This document shows, one piece after another, positions 25,270 through 37,280 of a stretch of DNA of 64,000 bases. The stretch's first letter is position 1, and each line of letters opens with the position of its first letter. The notes below the pieces were generated by a model, which searched no databases, had not been told where the DNA came from, and saw nothing but the letters and a program-made list of their open reading frames with translations. The translations under genes and the position numbers were made by a program. Source of the stretch: Membranipora membranacea (Eukaryota; Bryozoa; Gymnolaemata; Cheilostomatida; Membraniporidae); contig OU612065.1 of the NCBI GenBank assembly GCA_914767715.1, forward strand, positions 33,418,001-33,482,000, written 5' to 3'.

Positions 25270-26046
25270 ACTTAACTTAGATGAAAGATGGCTTAGAAAA
25301 AAGAGGGACCATTTATGCTTGTCTTGCTCTAGACCATACTGTCAGAAAACGTGTAGACAATCCTAAGAACTATTCTACAATTTTATATTATGTTGATTTT
25401 GCTTCTGCCTTCCATCAATTTTAGCTAAGCGCCATCAATGTCATGGTACCCCTGAATTTTGGTGCAAATAGTTAACCCATTTTTAACTGGTCGCAAACAG
25501 CATGTTAAAACGGAAAAACTGTCATCTGACACAATCTGATGTAATTTCTAGGCGCCCCAACATCCAAATATTCAGGTATTCATGGTTTTCGTCGGGCATT
25601 CAAACCATACCAAATCAGATGATTTTTATTTTGTTACTGTAAAACATTTTTGTCGACTGGTGTGAATCTACCAATCTCATTTTAAACACTGATTAGACAA
25701 AAGAGATGGTCATTGATTTTAGCAGATCCGTTGATTCCTCTATTTTTATCTACAGAAAAGAGTGAAAATTGATAGCTATAAGTATCTTGGCACATTTTTA
25801 GTGAAGGCCTCGAATGGCACAAGAAAAACGATGAGATTTACAAAAAAACTTAAGACAAGATTTCATGCTTTTTCTAAGTTTAATTCATTCAATCCGTCCA
25901 TTAATCAGAACGTGATTATTTTATACAATCGCCTATTTTGCCGGTTTTGTTCTAGTACTGATGGAGTGAGGTCCCCAGTACTACACTTTTTTGAACGTAC
26001 CAATTTGAACTGTGATATTGAAGTTACCGTGCGCAATCGAATTTAA
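25270..26046 (+). pseudogene. decayed LINE reverse-transcriptase fragment
   Basis: Broken plus-strand frames show reverse-transcriptase features in order. A VDFASAF block (catalytic motif A, normally DFSSAFD) is at about 25391-25420. Then comes an EMVIDFSR segment near 25705 and a SYKYLGTFLVKASNGT segment at about 25771-25820, followed by a thumb-like region with regular aromatics ending near 26030. This order and the YLG motif match L2/CR1/Rex1-type non-LTR retrotransposons. Many stops and frameshifts separate the parts, so it is dead. A C-terminal piece of a similar ORF lies on the opposite strand at 28138-28380. Confidence 0.7.
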
Positions 26047-26586
26047 CCGACGGCAGATCATTTTTATCAGGACCATGTTTTAAACCAACTGTTATAAGAG
26101 GGGCAGAGATAATTTTATTAGTGCCATGAGCATGCAGTAGAACTACCAGGTATTGCAAAAGTATTATTCTCACAAGCATTCCATGTTTAAACTTGTCAGC
26201 CATGCAAGAAGCTTTATTTCATCATTGATAATAGTGCAAATAAAGATTATCTTATCTGATCTATTTTTTTTGTCTTTCTTATAATGTAACATATTATAGG
26301 GGAAAAAAATATGGGGCGCTTCACACATTTGTAACCGAAAGTGACGATCAACGCCACTGTATATGTTGTTTGGCAGACAGGGTACTTGCCATAGTATTAG
26401 ATGTTGTTAAATCTGGTGCAGAATTGACGAACAAATGAACAACATCACCAGGAAATTGTTAGCATTTCCACAATGGACGACATAGGTTAGTAATAGGGAG
26501 GTGGGAGGGAAATTGATAGACTTATTTTCTTTCAAGACCGGCGTGGTGACCGGATGTAGATTGAAAGAAAGAATATGTGAGTAGCT
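26047..26586. other. gene-free stretch
   Basis: No gene or repeat recognised between the LINE fragment and the 35-bp tandem repeat. Confidence 0.3.
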
Positions 26587-26674
26587 GTGAACAGTAGATC
26601 TAAGAAAGCCTATCATTGGCTGAGAACAGTAGTTCTAAGAAAGCCTATCATTGGCTGAGAACAGTAGTTCTAAG
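26587..26674. repeat. 35-bp tandem repeat, 2.5 copies
   Basis: The unit gagaacagtagttctaagaa plus agcctatcattggct is repeated at 26587, 26622 and 26657 with a period of exactly 35. Confidence 0.85.
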
Positions 26675-27009
26675 TTTTCCTTACCAATAAGTTGTCCTTA
26701 GTTGGTTGAGGGAGGGCAACTTTTTATTCAGTTGACCTGGATTATTTGTCATGTCTTGGGACTGATTGCCAAGACAAGGGAAGGTGTTAATTTTTTTTGT
26801 CTTTGTGGGGTCAACGCAAAGTGTTAAAGGGTTGGTGGCCACTCTAATCCCGGTCTATATTTGAATACTGGGAAAATTAGTAGATCCAAATGTAAACAAG
26901 TAGTGTGAAAATTATTTTCAAAGGGGGGGGGGGTTTAACATAAGAATAATACGATAGGCACATTTGTTATGTTACCACATGTGCATCTATATGGCAGCAT
27001 AATCTGTGA

Positions 27010-27804
27010 GAGAGAGAGAGAGGCCATAATAATGGTTTCCCAGACAAGTCACCAGGACTCTAATGTATAAAGATAGGTGATCATTAACTGTCTACACCCC
27101 TAGGGGTGTTAGAGCATAGGCCAATACGGCACAAATCTGTCTTATGTCTCATGGTCCCACATGGCATCAGCGGGTGTAAGTATATTTATTTCATTATTCA
27201 CTTTATGACCACCATTGTAAATAATCAACAAACAATATTCTCGAATTTTTATTCAAATTTTTTGCCTGCATCAAAAAGAGAAATAATTGCATTGATATCT
27301 ATTGAATTGAGTTTTTAGGCCACAAACGACACAAAAAGACAACACCTGAAATGACAAACAAACAACTGAAACGCCTGGAGCGACGACAGAGGAGATGTCA
27401 TCAACAAAGTCAGAAACGACAACATCAGAATTTCAAACATCATCAACAACAGCAGCCCCACCACCATGTATGTAGCGAGATTTATTATTATTATTGTTAA
27501 TTCCTGTTCAGTTTGATCAAATTGCTTCAACTCAACCTGGATTGAACATTCAAAGTTTCTTCAATTCAACTGTTGCATGAGAAATGAGATAAACAATAAC
27601 TAGAAGCATCTGCGTCTTAGACACGGATATTCAATTAAATATTCATTGCTGTCAATTTCAGTTATTCAGCGTATGATCAGCCTGATGATGGACTTATCAG
27701 CAGTGAGAGCTTTCATGGAAATGGAAGGTCTTAGTGTCAATGAGCTGGCTAAGATGGTTGGTGTAAACAAAAAGGACTTTCAAGCTCTAAACACCTACAT
27801 GTAA
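27010..27804 (+). pseudogene. decayed paralogue of the secreted Cys-rich gene
   Basis: About 27020-27150 matches the upstream region of the 21.8-kb gene (TAACTGTCTAC..CCCCTAGGGGTGTT, then CACAAATCTGTCTTATGTCTCATG). It is joined directly to the end of the signal-peptide exon (27151-27174, VPHGISG, with its gtaagta donor), so the hydrophobic core is lost. A Thr/Ser-rich exon follows (about 27319-27470), in a frame that does not match the preceding phase. A final exon (acceptor before 27661) ends at the stop 27802-27804 and encodes the conserved tail (DLSAVRAF.., GLSVNELAKMVG.., LNTYM). The Cys-rich exon is absent. The copy is probably a pseudogene, or at most a short mucin-tail protein. A polyadenylation block like that of the parent lies near 28020. 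Confidence 0.7.
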
Positions 27805-28137
27805 ACTGCTGCTTGAAATGTGCAGCAACTTCACAATTATTACAATAACATTCAATGATGGTTAAGGTTTATGTTGTAAAATGAAATGATTGCACTTGTA
27901 GGAGATGTTTCTCCGCTCAATATGATTATATACTGTATGCGTTCTGTCTAATCACAGTGTCAAGCCTGTTCACACAGCTAAAGCAAATTAATAAATTATA
28001 AAAACATGTATTTTAATACATCAATAAAAGTATAAGCAAGACCAAAAGAAGCTTCTCAAGGCTCAACCAGATAGTCAAAAGACTAGAGTGCTGGCTGTCT
28101 CGATGTTCACCCATAAGCAGATAAGCTGAAGCACAAT

Positions 28138-28380
28138 TCAGCACAATGCGCGCTTTTGAGCATAGACCCAAAGGCGCTTAGCCAGACCAGACATAGGATT
28201 GTTCCCAGATCCTGTCCAATCTTTCACAAGGTACCTGTTGTACAGTTTCACACCTGTGTACAACAGGGACCTCCCACCCGTGTTGTTGTAAGCCTGCATT
28301 GTTTTTAGGGCATTTGATCTAGTATCATGGTCGTGTTCTGGCAAAAGTTTTGAAAATTCTTCCGTTGGATGTGTTTTACA
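28138..28380 (-). pseudogene. LINE ORF2 C-terminal fragment
   Basis: The minus-strand frame reads PEHDHDTRSNALK, then GRSLLYTGVKLYNRYL. The H.H.TR..., SF.Y.G.KLWN.LP pattern is the usual C-terminus of non-LTR retrotransposon ORF2 proteins. It is short, isolated and ends at a stop at 28138. Confidence 0.6.
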
Positions 28381-28598
28381 AGCAGTTTATATAATCTATA
28401 TTCAATTAGCATTATGCATTAAATGCATTATTTTAAGTTATTCAAAATATGTGGAAACATGTTCCCCAGGTTTTATGAGAACAATGTACCATGGCCCATA
28501 ACTGCCAAACCTTATTGTTCACAGAAAACACCCACTTTTTTTTGTGAGTAGGATTTGCCTAAGTGCGCAGAGCAAACACCTACTAGACTTACTTTAGC

Positions 28599-29040
28599 AC
28601 CTGATTTTGGCTATCAGTTCAGAGTAAAAGCATAGTAGTTCAGAGAAAACTCATGCTATTTTTTTAAAGTGCTTGATTTTGGCTATGAGTTCAGAGTAAA
28701 AGCATGGTAGTTCAGAGAAAACGCATGCTATTTTTTTAAAGTGCTTGATTTTGGCTATGAGTTCAGAGTAAAAGCATGGTAGTTCAGAGAAAACGCATGC
28801 TATTTTTTTAAAGTGCTTGATTTTGGCTATGAGTTCAGAGTAAAAGCATGGTAGTTCAGAGAAAACGCATGCTAATCTTTAACAGTCGACTGATTTTGGC
28901 TATATGCCCAGAGAAAACAACTATATGCCCAGAGAAAACACCCATGTGCTCAGAAAAAACACCCATGTGCTCAGAGAAAACACCCATGTGCTCAGAGAAA
29001 ACACCCATGTGCTCAGAGAAAACACATGCTAATTTTTAAC
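28599..29040. repeat. 72-bp and 21-bp minisatellites in series
   Basis: Four copies of a 72-bp unit (starts near 28599, 28671, 28743 and 28815) carry ttcagag(t/a)aaa twice each. They grade into about five copies of a 21-bp unit, gtgctcagagaaaacaccca(t), at about 28905-29025. Both share the core cagagaaaac, so the shorter unit probably arose from the longer one. The in-frame MCSEKTP reading is a by-product. Confidence 0.85.
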
Positions 29041-29083
29041 AGTTGACTGATTTTGGCTATGAGCTCAGAGAAAACACCTATAT

Positions 29084-29146
29084 CCCCCTTAACGACCGCC
29101 TACGGCCGCGATCGCAATCCCGCACGCTTTTGAGGGCTGGCTGTGA
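29084..29146. mobile_element. solo end of the 25-800 foldback family
   Basis: These 63 bases match 738-800 with a few changes, ending in GGCTGGCTGTGA. The matching left arm is missing. The fragment starts close to where the minisatellite ends. Confidence 0.8.
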
Positions 29147-30197
29147 TTTTGTCCTGCATCAAATTTGTCTCCTGCTATCACTTTTTGAGCAGTCTTACAA
29201 CTAGGCTGCTTCGTGCCTTGTTCTTGAGGGATATACAGTAGTTATGCGAAAATACATTTATCATTTATTTATTACATTGTTATTCAGCAAGTTGTTTTAC
29301 CCTAGAAACACCGATTTTTTTATTCACTTAGTAAATGCGATTTTGAGATTAAATGTGGATATGCTGCCAGACTGCCGCTGACGGTGACCACTACTACTGG
29401 GTACACCCTCATTTAAGGAATCAGCACAACTTTTCACCTCACCTTTACTTTTTTCATGCCATCGAAAATTGTCTGTGCCATTTTTTTAGAGCACTTTTTG
29501 CTAGGCTGATTCTGGCCTATAAATTTTTTATGGGTTTCAAATTTGTTTCACAAGCATGACCCCGGAACTCAATGCTATATAGATGAGGTATGGATAAAAA
29601 ATGTGTAGTAAATATCAGTTATTGTTTTATCATCTAAAAATGGACTAACTGCTCTCTTCATTAGCAGGTCTAAATGAAGCTTATAACCCTTTGAGGTGCG
29701 ATTTAAAATCTATCGTTTGGAAAAGTCCAGTTGGTTCTTGAGCAGTTGAGGAAAGATACCTTAGCTCAATGTCAAACTGAACCAACACATCAGTGGAAGC
29801 ATCAATAAAGATCCTTCAATTCACTTTGGCTTCACTCCTGACCACTCATATCAGAGAGACAACACAATTTTTATGTGCTATCATCCTACCTAAATGCCAT
29901 GCATTTGACCCAAGGGCAATCCCATTCATCTGTCACTAGGGTGCTATTTTACCTCGCTGCCACTAGATTTGAGGATAACTGCCTCAAAGTGGTCGCTCTC
30001 ATTGTTTGGACCTGCCAAGCACATTTTGAATTGGCAGATCAATGAGACTCAAACATTGTCAATTCTGTCTTGGCTATCCAATTGGAGAGACATGGTGAGA
30101 CTTACTGTAAAATAAATCAATGACATCACGTTATTAATTAGTTTTTATCAAATCTGTGAGCGCATTGGATGTGTATGACAGTTCACGCATTGCAGCA
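29147..30197. other. intergenic region before the fucolectin gene
   Basis: No exon or repeat recognised. The promoter of the next gene should lie in the last few hundred bases. Confidence 0.35.
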
Positions 30198-33122
30198 ATG
30201 TTTTACATTCTCTTTTTCTTAATGCTGTTTAGAAACGAAATTGCAACTGCCTCATCAAGTTTCTCAAAAACCTCATTGACCATAACCTCAGTGTCTGCGG
30301 CTGATACATTGCAAGTAAAGTCAGCGACTCGATGTGGCTTTGTCTGCCACTCCAGAGGGACACAATGCCATGGCTTTACATTCAGTCACTCTTCAGCGCC
30401 AACATCTATAAACTGCTATCTATTCAGATGTATCAACACTGATAAACAGGAGCTGGGTGCAGAAAGCTTGCAGGTATACGTCAGCGTCGAGAATTTAAGC
30501 CCTCAAAACCTAACAAACTTGGCATTGCGTAAGTAAACTTACAATACTTCGCAAATTGTTGGACCACTAGGAAAAACCTTAAATGTAACATTGTGTACAC
30601 AGCACATATCACACCGATGGTCTCATATTCATACTCATTCTGTTTAAAAAGCTTCTTTGAGATAACATCTAACACATAGTATTATCATTACAAATCACAG
30701 AAGAGTAATAATGATAGTTGATTGATGTATTTCTATCACTACCACAGAGGTATTGCCAAAAAAGGAGGCATGATACTATACACAAATACAAAAAAAAATT
30801 CAAGCTCCAAGTTTATAACAGCGAAGCAAATTTTTTGAAAGCCAGGAATGTCCGTACTTAGTGTAAACCAAGGGGCATTTCCCTATGAAATCATGGATAA
30901 AAATATTCATCGTCATAAAGATTTTAGTATAGCTCAGAAATTGTGTCTAAATTACCAGAATTATTATTCAAATGTTGTTGGAAGGGTATAAGCAGTATAT
31001 AGGAAGATATATTTCTAAGCTTTTTAATAACATACATAATATTGGCTTAGTACTAAAATATTAAAAGTTCCTGACCTTTTTGAACTGGCCTTGTTAGCAA
31101 CTTTTTTGGGTTTAATTCTCAAATCGCAACTCGCGGTCTACCTCAAGAAAATTTCATGATTCCATGTAGGCGCAAAGTAGGCTTGTCGCGTTGGTAAGAC
31201 ATAACTAGTAACCTGGTTTAAGTCATTATATTGAGGTGAGATCCTTTCAACTTCTATAAAAAAAAGTCTGTCTATGTTATTATTTACTATTTCTATGATA
31301 CTAAAGACTTGAGTATCCAAATTACTTTTTTGAAGTTGAAAGGATCAGCTCCTCAATGCTGGTAAAACTGCTGTATAATTGTTGGATTAAACAGTTTCCT
31401 GACAACAAGTAGATGGTATACTGCATGCTGTTTTGGCAAAGTCTCTATAAGTTTTGGATTTGTAATTATTACCAAAGCCTGTTAAATAGAGCCCTTTCCC
31501 TTTGCATTAAGAGCAGGCCTTCAAAGCAAATCAGTTGCATTGTGAGCTCATGTCGTATAGCACACTGCATTGACAGCATATTAGACAAAACTACAAATAA
31601 AGTTCCTTCCATGAGAGAAATTAATTTTCTAACATGTATGTTGAAAATTCACATTGACAGACAAACCAGCTGAAATGAGCAGTCTTTTCTCACCTGCTAC
31701 AAACCTATATGATGCTGAACATGGAAATGATGGGGATCCTTCAAATATGTTCCACACTAACTATGCTGAGAGTGAATGGTGGAGAGTGAATTTAGATGCT
31801 GTGAGCTGTGTTGAGTCTTTCAAGATTTACAACAGAGTCAACTCATGTAAGTTATCTCTGAAAGCATTCTAAGGGAAATATGGTTATATACCAGTAGCCT
31901 TGATAGCGATGTAAATCAAGAAAATCCAAATTATCAATAACATTGAGTCCAAGCCTTTCATATTAGTGTGCAGATGTAATTACAGAAAAAAGGTAAGACA
32001 ATACATAAACTGAGCCTTGTGAGCAAAGCCCAGCAAAGACACTACATGCTGATAGCACGCTGAAGGCGTATTTGATATAGCCATCAAAACTTTAATATGG
32101 CTATGGTTACATCCCTAAACCCCACATATCTATCCGCCATTGTGTGTATATCTTAACCCTTCCCATTTGAAGTTTGCCTGTCTGTATGTTCATTACATAC
32201 ATTCATGTAACACAGAAAATTTACATCGTTTTAGTGTACGCCTATATTTTTTTCAAATTAACATCTTGCATGCTAAGAAACACACTTTTAAAACACATTA
32301 TAATTACGAAAACTATGATGTGTTGCGTCGTCTATATGTTATATTTGATGGAGAAGCAGGAAAAGGAGATTGTGGAAGAACATATTATATGCGATGAAAT
32401 GTACAAGCATCCAAAACCTAGTTATGCTTTTAGAAGATGAGTTTTGAAGGAAACAAAATTCAAATCAATGCGATTGAAGCAATATCCTTTTATAGCAGGC
32501 ATTTTATCGATTGACATTTAAATTTAAAAATGCCATTGAATCTTCTTCCTTTTGAGTACAGTGAAAAGAAGGAAATCAATAGAGTGGAAATAGCATGGAA
32601 CTCAAATTAAACTGGTAAATACTTTGATACGAAAGTTCCAACCTGTAATGTAAAATAATAGCTGCTAACTTCGCCAACATAATCAGTAAGATGACTTTTG
32701 CATTATAGAGAAGAAATGTGGCTGGCTAATCTTGGGTTATTTTCAAAAGCTCATACATGAGTATTACACAATCATAATGCAGGTGTTTCGTGAACATATT
32801 CTCATACATATTTTGTTACTTTTTTTTGTATATTTAATCCTGACATTGAAATCTTTATTTTGCTTTAGATTATTGGCAAAGAACAAGAGACCTTGTTGTG
32901 ACAGTGTCAGACACCATTGAAAGCCTGGATTACGACAATAGCAGTATGAATGCTGATAACCTCTGTGTAAAGGTAGATGGACCGGTGACCAATAATACCA
33001 GCGAAATCGAGAGGGTTATCAAGTGTCAGCAACTTGTATCTGGGAGATATGTTCAATTTCTGAACTCACCATATATAAAATATAACTTTCATTTGCATGA
33101 AGTTGAGATTTATGGATTTTGA
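30198..33122 (+). CDS. secreted PAN/apple-like plus fucolectin (FTP) domain protein
   Basis: Three exons join in phase: 30198-30528, 31661-31846 and 32869-33122, giving 256 residues. The start is the ATG opening MFYILFFLMLFRNEIATA, a clear signal peptide; the frame is open further upstream but without ATG. Residues 20-100 hold a PAN/apple-like module (..RCGFVCHSRGTQCHGFTFS.., ..INCYLFRC). From residue 108 runs an F5/8-type/FTP lectin domain: LALHKPAEMSSLFSP at its start, SEWWRVNLDAVSCVESFKIYNR as the WWRVDL core, and GRYVQFL..LHEVEIYGF at the end, with the two expected cysteines. FTP lectins bind fucose with calcium in fish, molluscs and other invertebrates, often in innate defence. Ligand here is inference. 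No second FTP repeat is present. AATAAA motifs follow near 33424. Confidence 0.85.
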
Positions 33123-34916
33123 AATTGCTTTGTAACTTGCTTTACTCACTCTCGTAAAGAAATCAATTTGTATATTGCAATACTAATTGAAACTGTTAAC
33201 TATCATGATTCTCGGGGTTTTACCATGGATGTCCAAACTAATTCTTGTCTTACATTTTTTTCTAATTTTTGTATCTACTAAATGGGAACAACTTCAATGA
33301 TATTTTCCTACTATCATATATACTAGCATACTCAATCTAACATGTTTAAATCTGTTGTCTTAGAGGTTGACAAGTGACTTTTTAACAACTACTGTAAGCT
33401 GTAAATTTTAGAAAACTTCAGTAAATAAATAAATAAACCATTTCCAAATCGACAACTATTCTGTGGAGGTCATTTTTGGCATTCCTTAGTTTTATTATGT
33501 AACATGCTAGGACCTGACATGGGTTGCACTGTAGAATCATACGTTGAAATATATATTGTCTGTTCGATATCTCAACTTAACCTATTTATCACCATTTGCT
33601 CCGACAATTTAAGACAGTGGAACAGCAATTCTGTCCATTCTGTAATTACCCCAGTTCAATAGATCCCCTTTCTGTTAATACAATGTTGTCGGCCTGCTTT
33701 GTCGCCTTGTGCATTCCTCTGTTATACCACTTTCCTATGCTTCTCTTAGCACCACAGTAATCCAGTCATGACAAAAATCTCCTAGCTTTTTCACTTCTCC
33801 ATTGGGATTTCGTCTGGACCACAAGAATATCAACTTTAATTATCCTTACATATCATGTAGTCCAGGGGCAAATCAATTGGGTTGTTGTCATCAGTGGCAG
33901 TGGCACTAAATATTGATCTTCAATATGGCTTTGAAATTAGTTTTGAGCCGCGGAAGTAAAATGAAAAATCAAATCTTGATATGATGTGCATTCAATCCTT
34001 TATGCTGTCAATGGATTTGAGCGCTCAAAATTCTGTGTGCTTCTAAAAAGCAGACATCTGTGATTTGAGTGAAGTGATTTCTGTGTTCTTCTGATAATAT
34101 TATTCACCATCTCGATATTTCCTGTTCAATCTGATATTAATTTAGGCTTGAGAAAGTCTCTCAGAATTATTCATGATCTAAAAAATAAAAACCACCACTG
34201 TACAGTGGAATGACCATTAGACAATAAACTAACAGATAAGACTCAATAGAGAATTCTATTCTTGTGAATTTCATCCTTCACCGAACAATACAAGGCAAAC
34301 AATAAAGAAAGGAATCGAGACTGGAACAAAAGACATAAAACCAATTCTCGCTTATTTAGTCAAGAGTTGTGTACCCTTTGATGTTACTGAGACAACTCCT
34401 TACACACATGTATATGAGTGATCGGAGGCTGTATTGCATTGTCAGAGCAATAAAGCCACATCACAGAACCTAGGCGTTTCCCCCTCCAAACTTGACTGTT
34501 GTAAAATTTCTACATGGTTATTTTGTAGTCATACAACATTGACAACGACAAAAAAACAACACCTATCACATTTGATAGCGTCACAAGTGTATACTTATGA
34601 CAAAACATTCCCTTAATTGTGAGCTTGCTTTATCATGAGTAAAGTCTATTTACACTGTATGTGATAGAAATCAGACTCAACAATAATCATTTTTGGCAAC
34701 TGGCAGCCATGTTCAAGTATTGTAATGCAGTTCATCAGCTATTGAAACATTGTAGAAAATGTTTCACCCGGAGTATTGTTATTTCCGTGTCATCTCATCT
34801 GCGCCTCCTGACATATCCATCTATTATGTATGAATTTAGAAGGAATCGATTATGTCAGAACTGTTAACAATCACAAGTTAGTAACATGAACATACTTCAG
34901 CCGATGACGTTACCAG
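33123..34916. other. 3' flank and intergenic DNA
   Basis: Contains the AATAAATAAATAAA polyadenylation region near 33424. No further gene recognised. Confidence 0.4.
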
Positions 34917-35147
34917 TCTTTTTTCCAACCGTTTCTGCCTTGTTAAAGACAGCATATCCTTATACAATGGAGTTACCTCTTCATGAGTTAAAATTAAGGA
35001 ATTCCAGTTCTGACAAAGAACTGGAAATTCATCTTTTTTCCAACCGTTTCTGCCTTGTTAAAGACAGCATATCCTTATACAATGGAGTTACCTCTTCATG
35101 AGTTAAAATTAAGGAATTCCAGTTCTGACAAAGAACTGGAAATCCAT
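34917..35147. repeat. 115-bp tandem duplication
   Basis: Two nearly identical copies with a period of 115 (34918 and 35033), each containing ccttatacaatggagttacc and an ACCAGTTCT-like inverted motif (ccagttctgacaaagaactgg). It lies directly upstream of the two-exon gene at 35265. Confidence 0.9.
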
Positions 35148-35264
35148 TAGCCATTCTAGTTTTTTATTGGCTAATACTTATGTCGCCATTCATAGTCAGC
35201 AAACAGCTGTAAAGGCTTTCTTGTATAAAACAAGCAACTAGACGCACTCATATTCACAATAAAT

Positions 35265-36885
35265 ATGGAACTTGATAAGAATACACAACTTTTGCTATCA
35301 GCTTCGGATCGGAAGCAAGACGACATATATACAGCCCTAGGTGAGCTTAAAGAATCTACCAATGGATATAGAGCTGAAAACGGAAACAATTTGGATACAC
35401 AGGTTATGGCAGTTGGAAACTACAACTTGGTCAGGCATCCATCAGGTGAGTATAATTATTTAGAGCGGAATAGTAAGATAGAAATATTTACTAATCAGAA
35501 ATATGCTGATGTAGACATGGAATTTCCCACGAGGTGGCCAATATAAAGATGACCGGAAAATACATACAGAGTTGCTATTTATGTTTGGAAAGACAGGAAG
35601 TACATTGATTGATGAAGCTTCAAAATCCAACAGTTTTACTATAATCTACTCAAAATTATTACCCTGTGCAGGAATTCCGACAAACATAAATGATTGCTCA
35701 TCAAGTCTTAATCAATTTGTTAAAGCGTATAATATTAAACACCCTAGCCGTCCTCTAAAATTTGTCATAGGTTATGATGACATTTTTAAGTGCACAACTC
35801 CAGGGAAGTCGATATCTGATTTGTTAGATGCCAAAATCACTGTCATCAAAATATCCCCACCCCTTCCACGGATTGATCTCAGTACTTTTTGCAACACCTC
35901 ATCACTGGAGCTTGCACCTCCACTCACAAATGCGCAAGACTTTAAGCTTAATATTGAAATTATGCGATCAAATACTCAGAAATTTCTTGAGGTGGTCAGC
36001 CATAAATTGACATTTGTATTAAGCAATCTTCCCGCCCCAGTTTTTAAGCGATTCCAAGACTATAAGCTTCTTATTAAAATCATGCGATCAGGTACTCAGA
36101 AATTTCTTGAGGTAATCAGACATAAATTGACATTTGTATTAAGCCATCTTCCCGCCCCAGTTTTTAAGCGATTCCAGGCTTATACGGTCAAGCCAGTTAT
36201 AAAGAAAAATAATAAATTTAGGACGTTAAATTCTGATCTGAATAAGCTTGATCTGCTACTAAGTGACATAAGACGTTCTAATACCAAAAATATATCGCTA
36301 AGTGGATATAAGTTGAGACTCCAAAACCTTAAACAGAACTTGCAACATTATGATAGCTATATGACTAGACTATTAGTTTATTGTATAAATGAATGCTCTT
36401 GACATATTGACAGTTTTAATGACAATTTTGACAAGCTGAAATATGTCCTTTCGGACTTGACTGAAGTTCTGCATCACACCTACCTTCTTGATTACCTCTC
36501 ACTAGTAGATGAAAAAGTTGAAGATATGGGAAAAAAAAGTTGTTGGCCTAATGTGGATTGTTTAAATTCATTCCAGAATCTCTCTCATAGTTTGTGTGAT
36601 GTCTATATCTTCCTGAGATTTAGCTCTGTCAACGGCCATGATAGGGGTTACAAGCTTAATGCATCCTCAAAATCAAAGAAAAACATGAATCACTGCACGA
36701 AAAACAATCCTAAAGATGATTGTAGATTGACAATAAAAGAAATAAGGAAACTTTTCAGTTCTACTCAGTTAAAGAATCACCGTGCTGTCAGTTCATCTCT
36801 AAGCCAATATCACAAAGCAATAATAAAACAATTATCAGATCATTTAACAGAGATATCTGAGGTCAACTCAATATTTGAATTATAA
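35265..36885 (+). pseudogene. two-exon gene of unknown function with one in-frame TGA
   Basis: Exon 1 (35265-35445) ends in gtgagt and joins in phase to exon 2, whose acceptor (catacag) precedes 35570. Exon 2 is open to a TGA at 36400-36402 and then stays open in the same frame for another 160 codons to 36885. Without the TGA the product would be about 498 residues. Residues from about 183 hold two tandem 40-residue repeats (..IMRS.TQKFLEV..HKLTFVLS.LPAPVFKRFQ). The C-terminal half is Lys/Asn/Ser/Leu-rich and mostly helical in character. I do not recognise the family. The single stop could be a recent nonsense mutation, an assembly error, or real termination with a decayed tail. There is no signal peptide or clear membrane segment. 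Confidence 0.5.
35938..36177 (+). repeat. in-frame 120-bp tandem duplication inside the gene
   Basis: Units 35938-36057 and 36058-36177 differ at few positions and keep the reading frame, adding 40 residues. The divergence is low, so the duplication is relatively recent. Confidence 0.9.
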
Positions 36886-37280
36886 CCCCTGCATTTGTGG
36901 TCTTATTGCAAAAAAGTGAAAAAAAGATAAGAAAAACAAAAAAAATTAAAGATATTTTTGATGTTATGATTAAAGAACATTATTTTCATAAAAAAATACA
37001 GACTAGCCTGACATAATAATTATTAGTCACTTGTTTCTTATCTTTTAAATAATTTTTTAAATGCAGCTATGTCAGTGTTCTGCTAACTTTTACTCCCCAT
37101 TAGCCTTCATTGTTATTGGGATATATAGTTCTTGGAACAAGGCATATGACATAGCTTATCCATGCTAGGAGCGCAGATTTTTGGAAACCGGAACCACTCA
37201 CATCTCAGTTCATGTCGCCTCCATAAAAGGCATTAAAGAAAACAATCATTTGTTTGGTGAAGGTCTATGTCAACACTTAA
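36886..37280. other. intergenic between the unknown gene and the hAT element
   Basis: AT-rich, probably the 3' flank of the 35.3-kb gene. No other feature seen. Confidence 0.35.

Noticed and set aside
28599-28890. Possible CRISPR-like array
   Set aside because: Units are contiguous and nearly identical, without variable spacers, in an animal genome.
28848-29039. MCSEKTP repeat protein
   Set aside because: A by-product of the 21-bp minisatellite; no start context, promoter or conserved flank.
36400-36402. Selenocysteine codon
   Set aside because: No CxxU-type redox motif around the TGA and no recognisable SECIS hairpin after the gene; nonsense or error is simpler.
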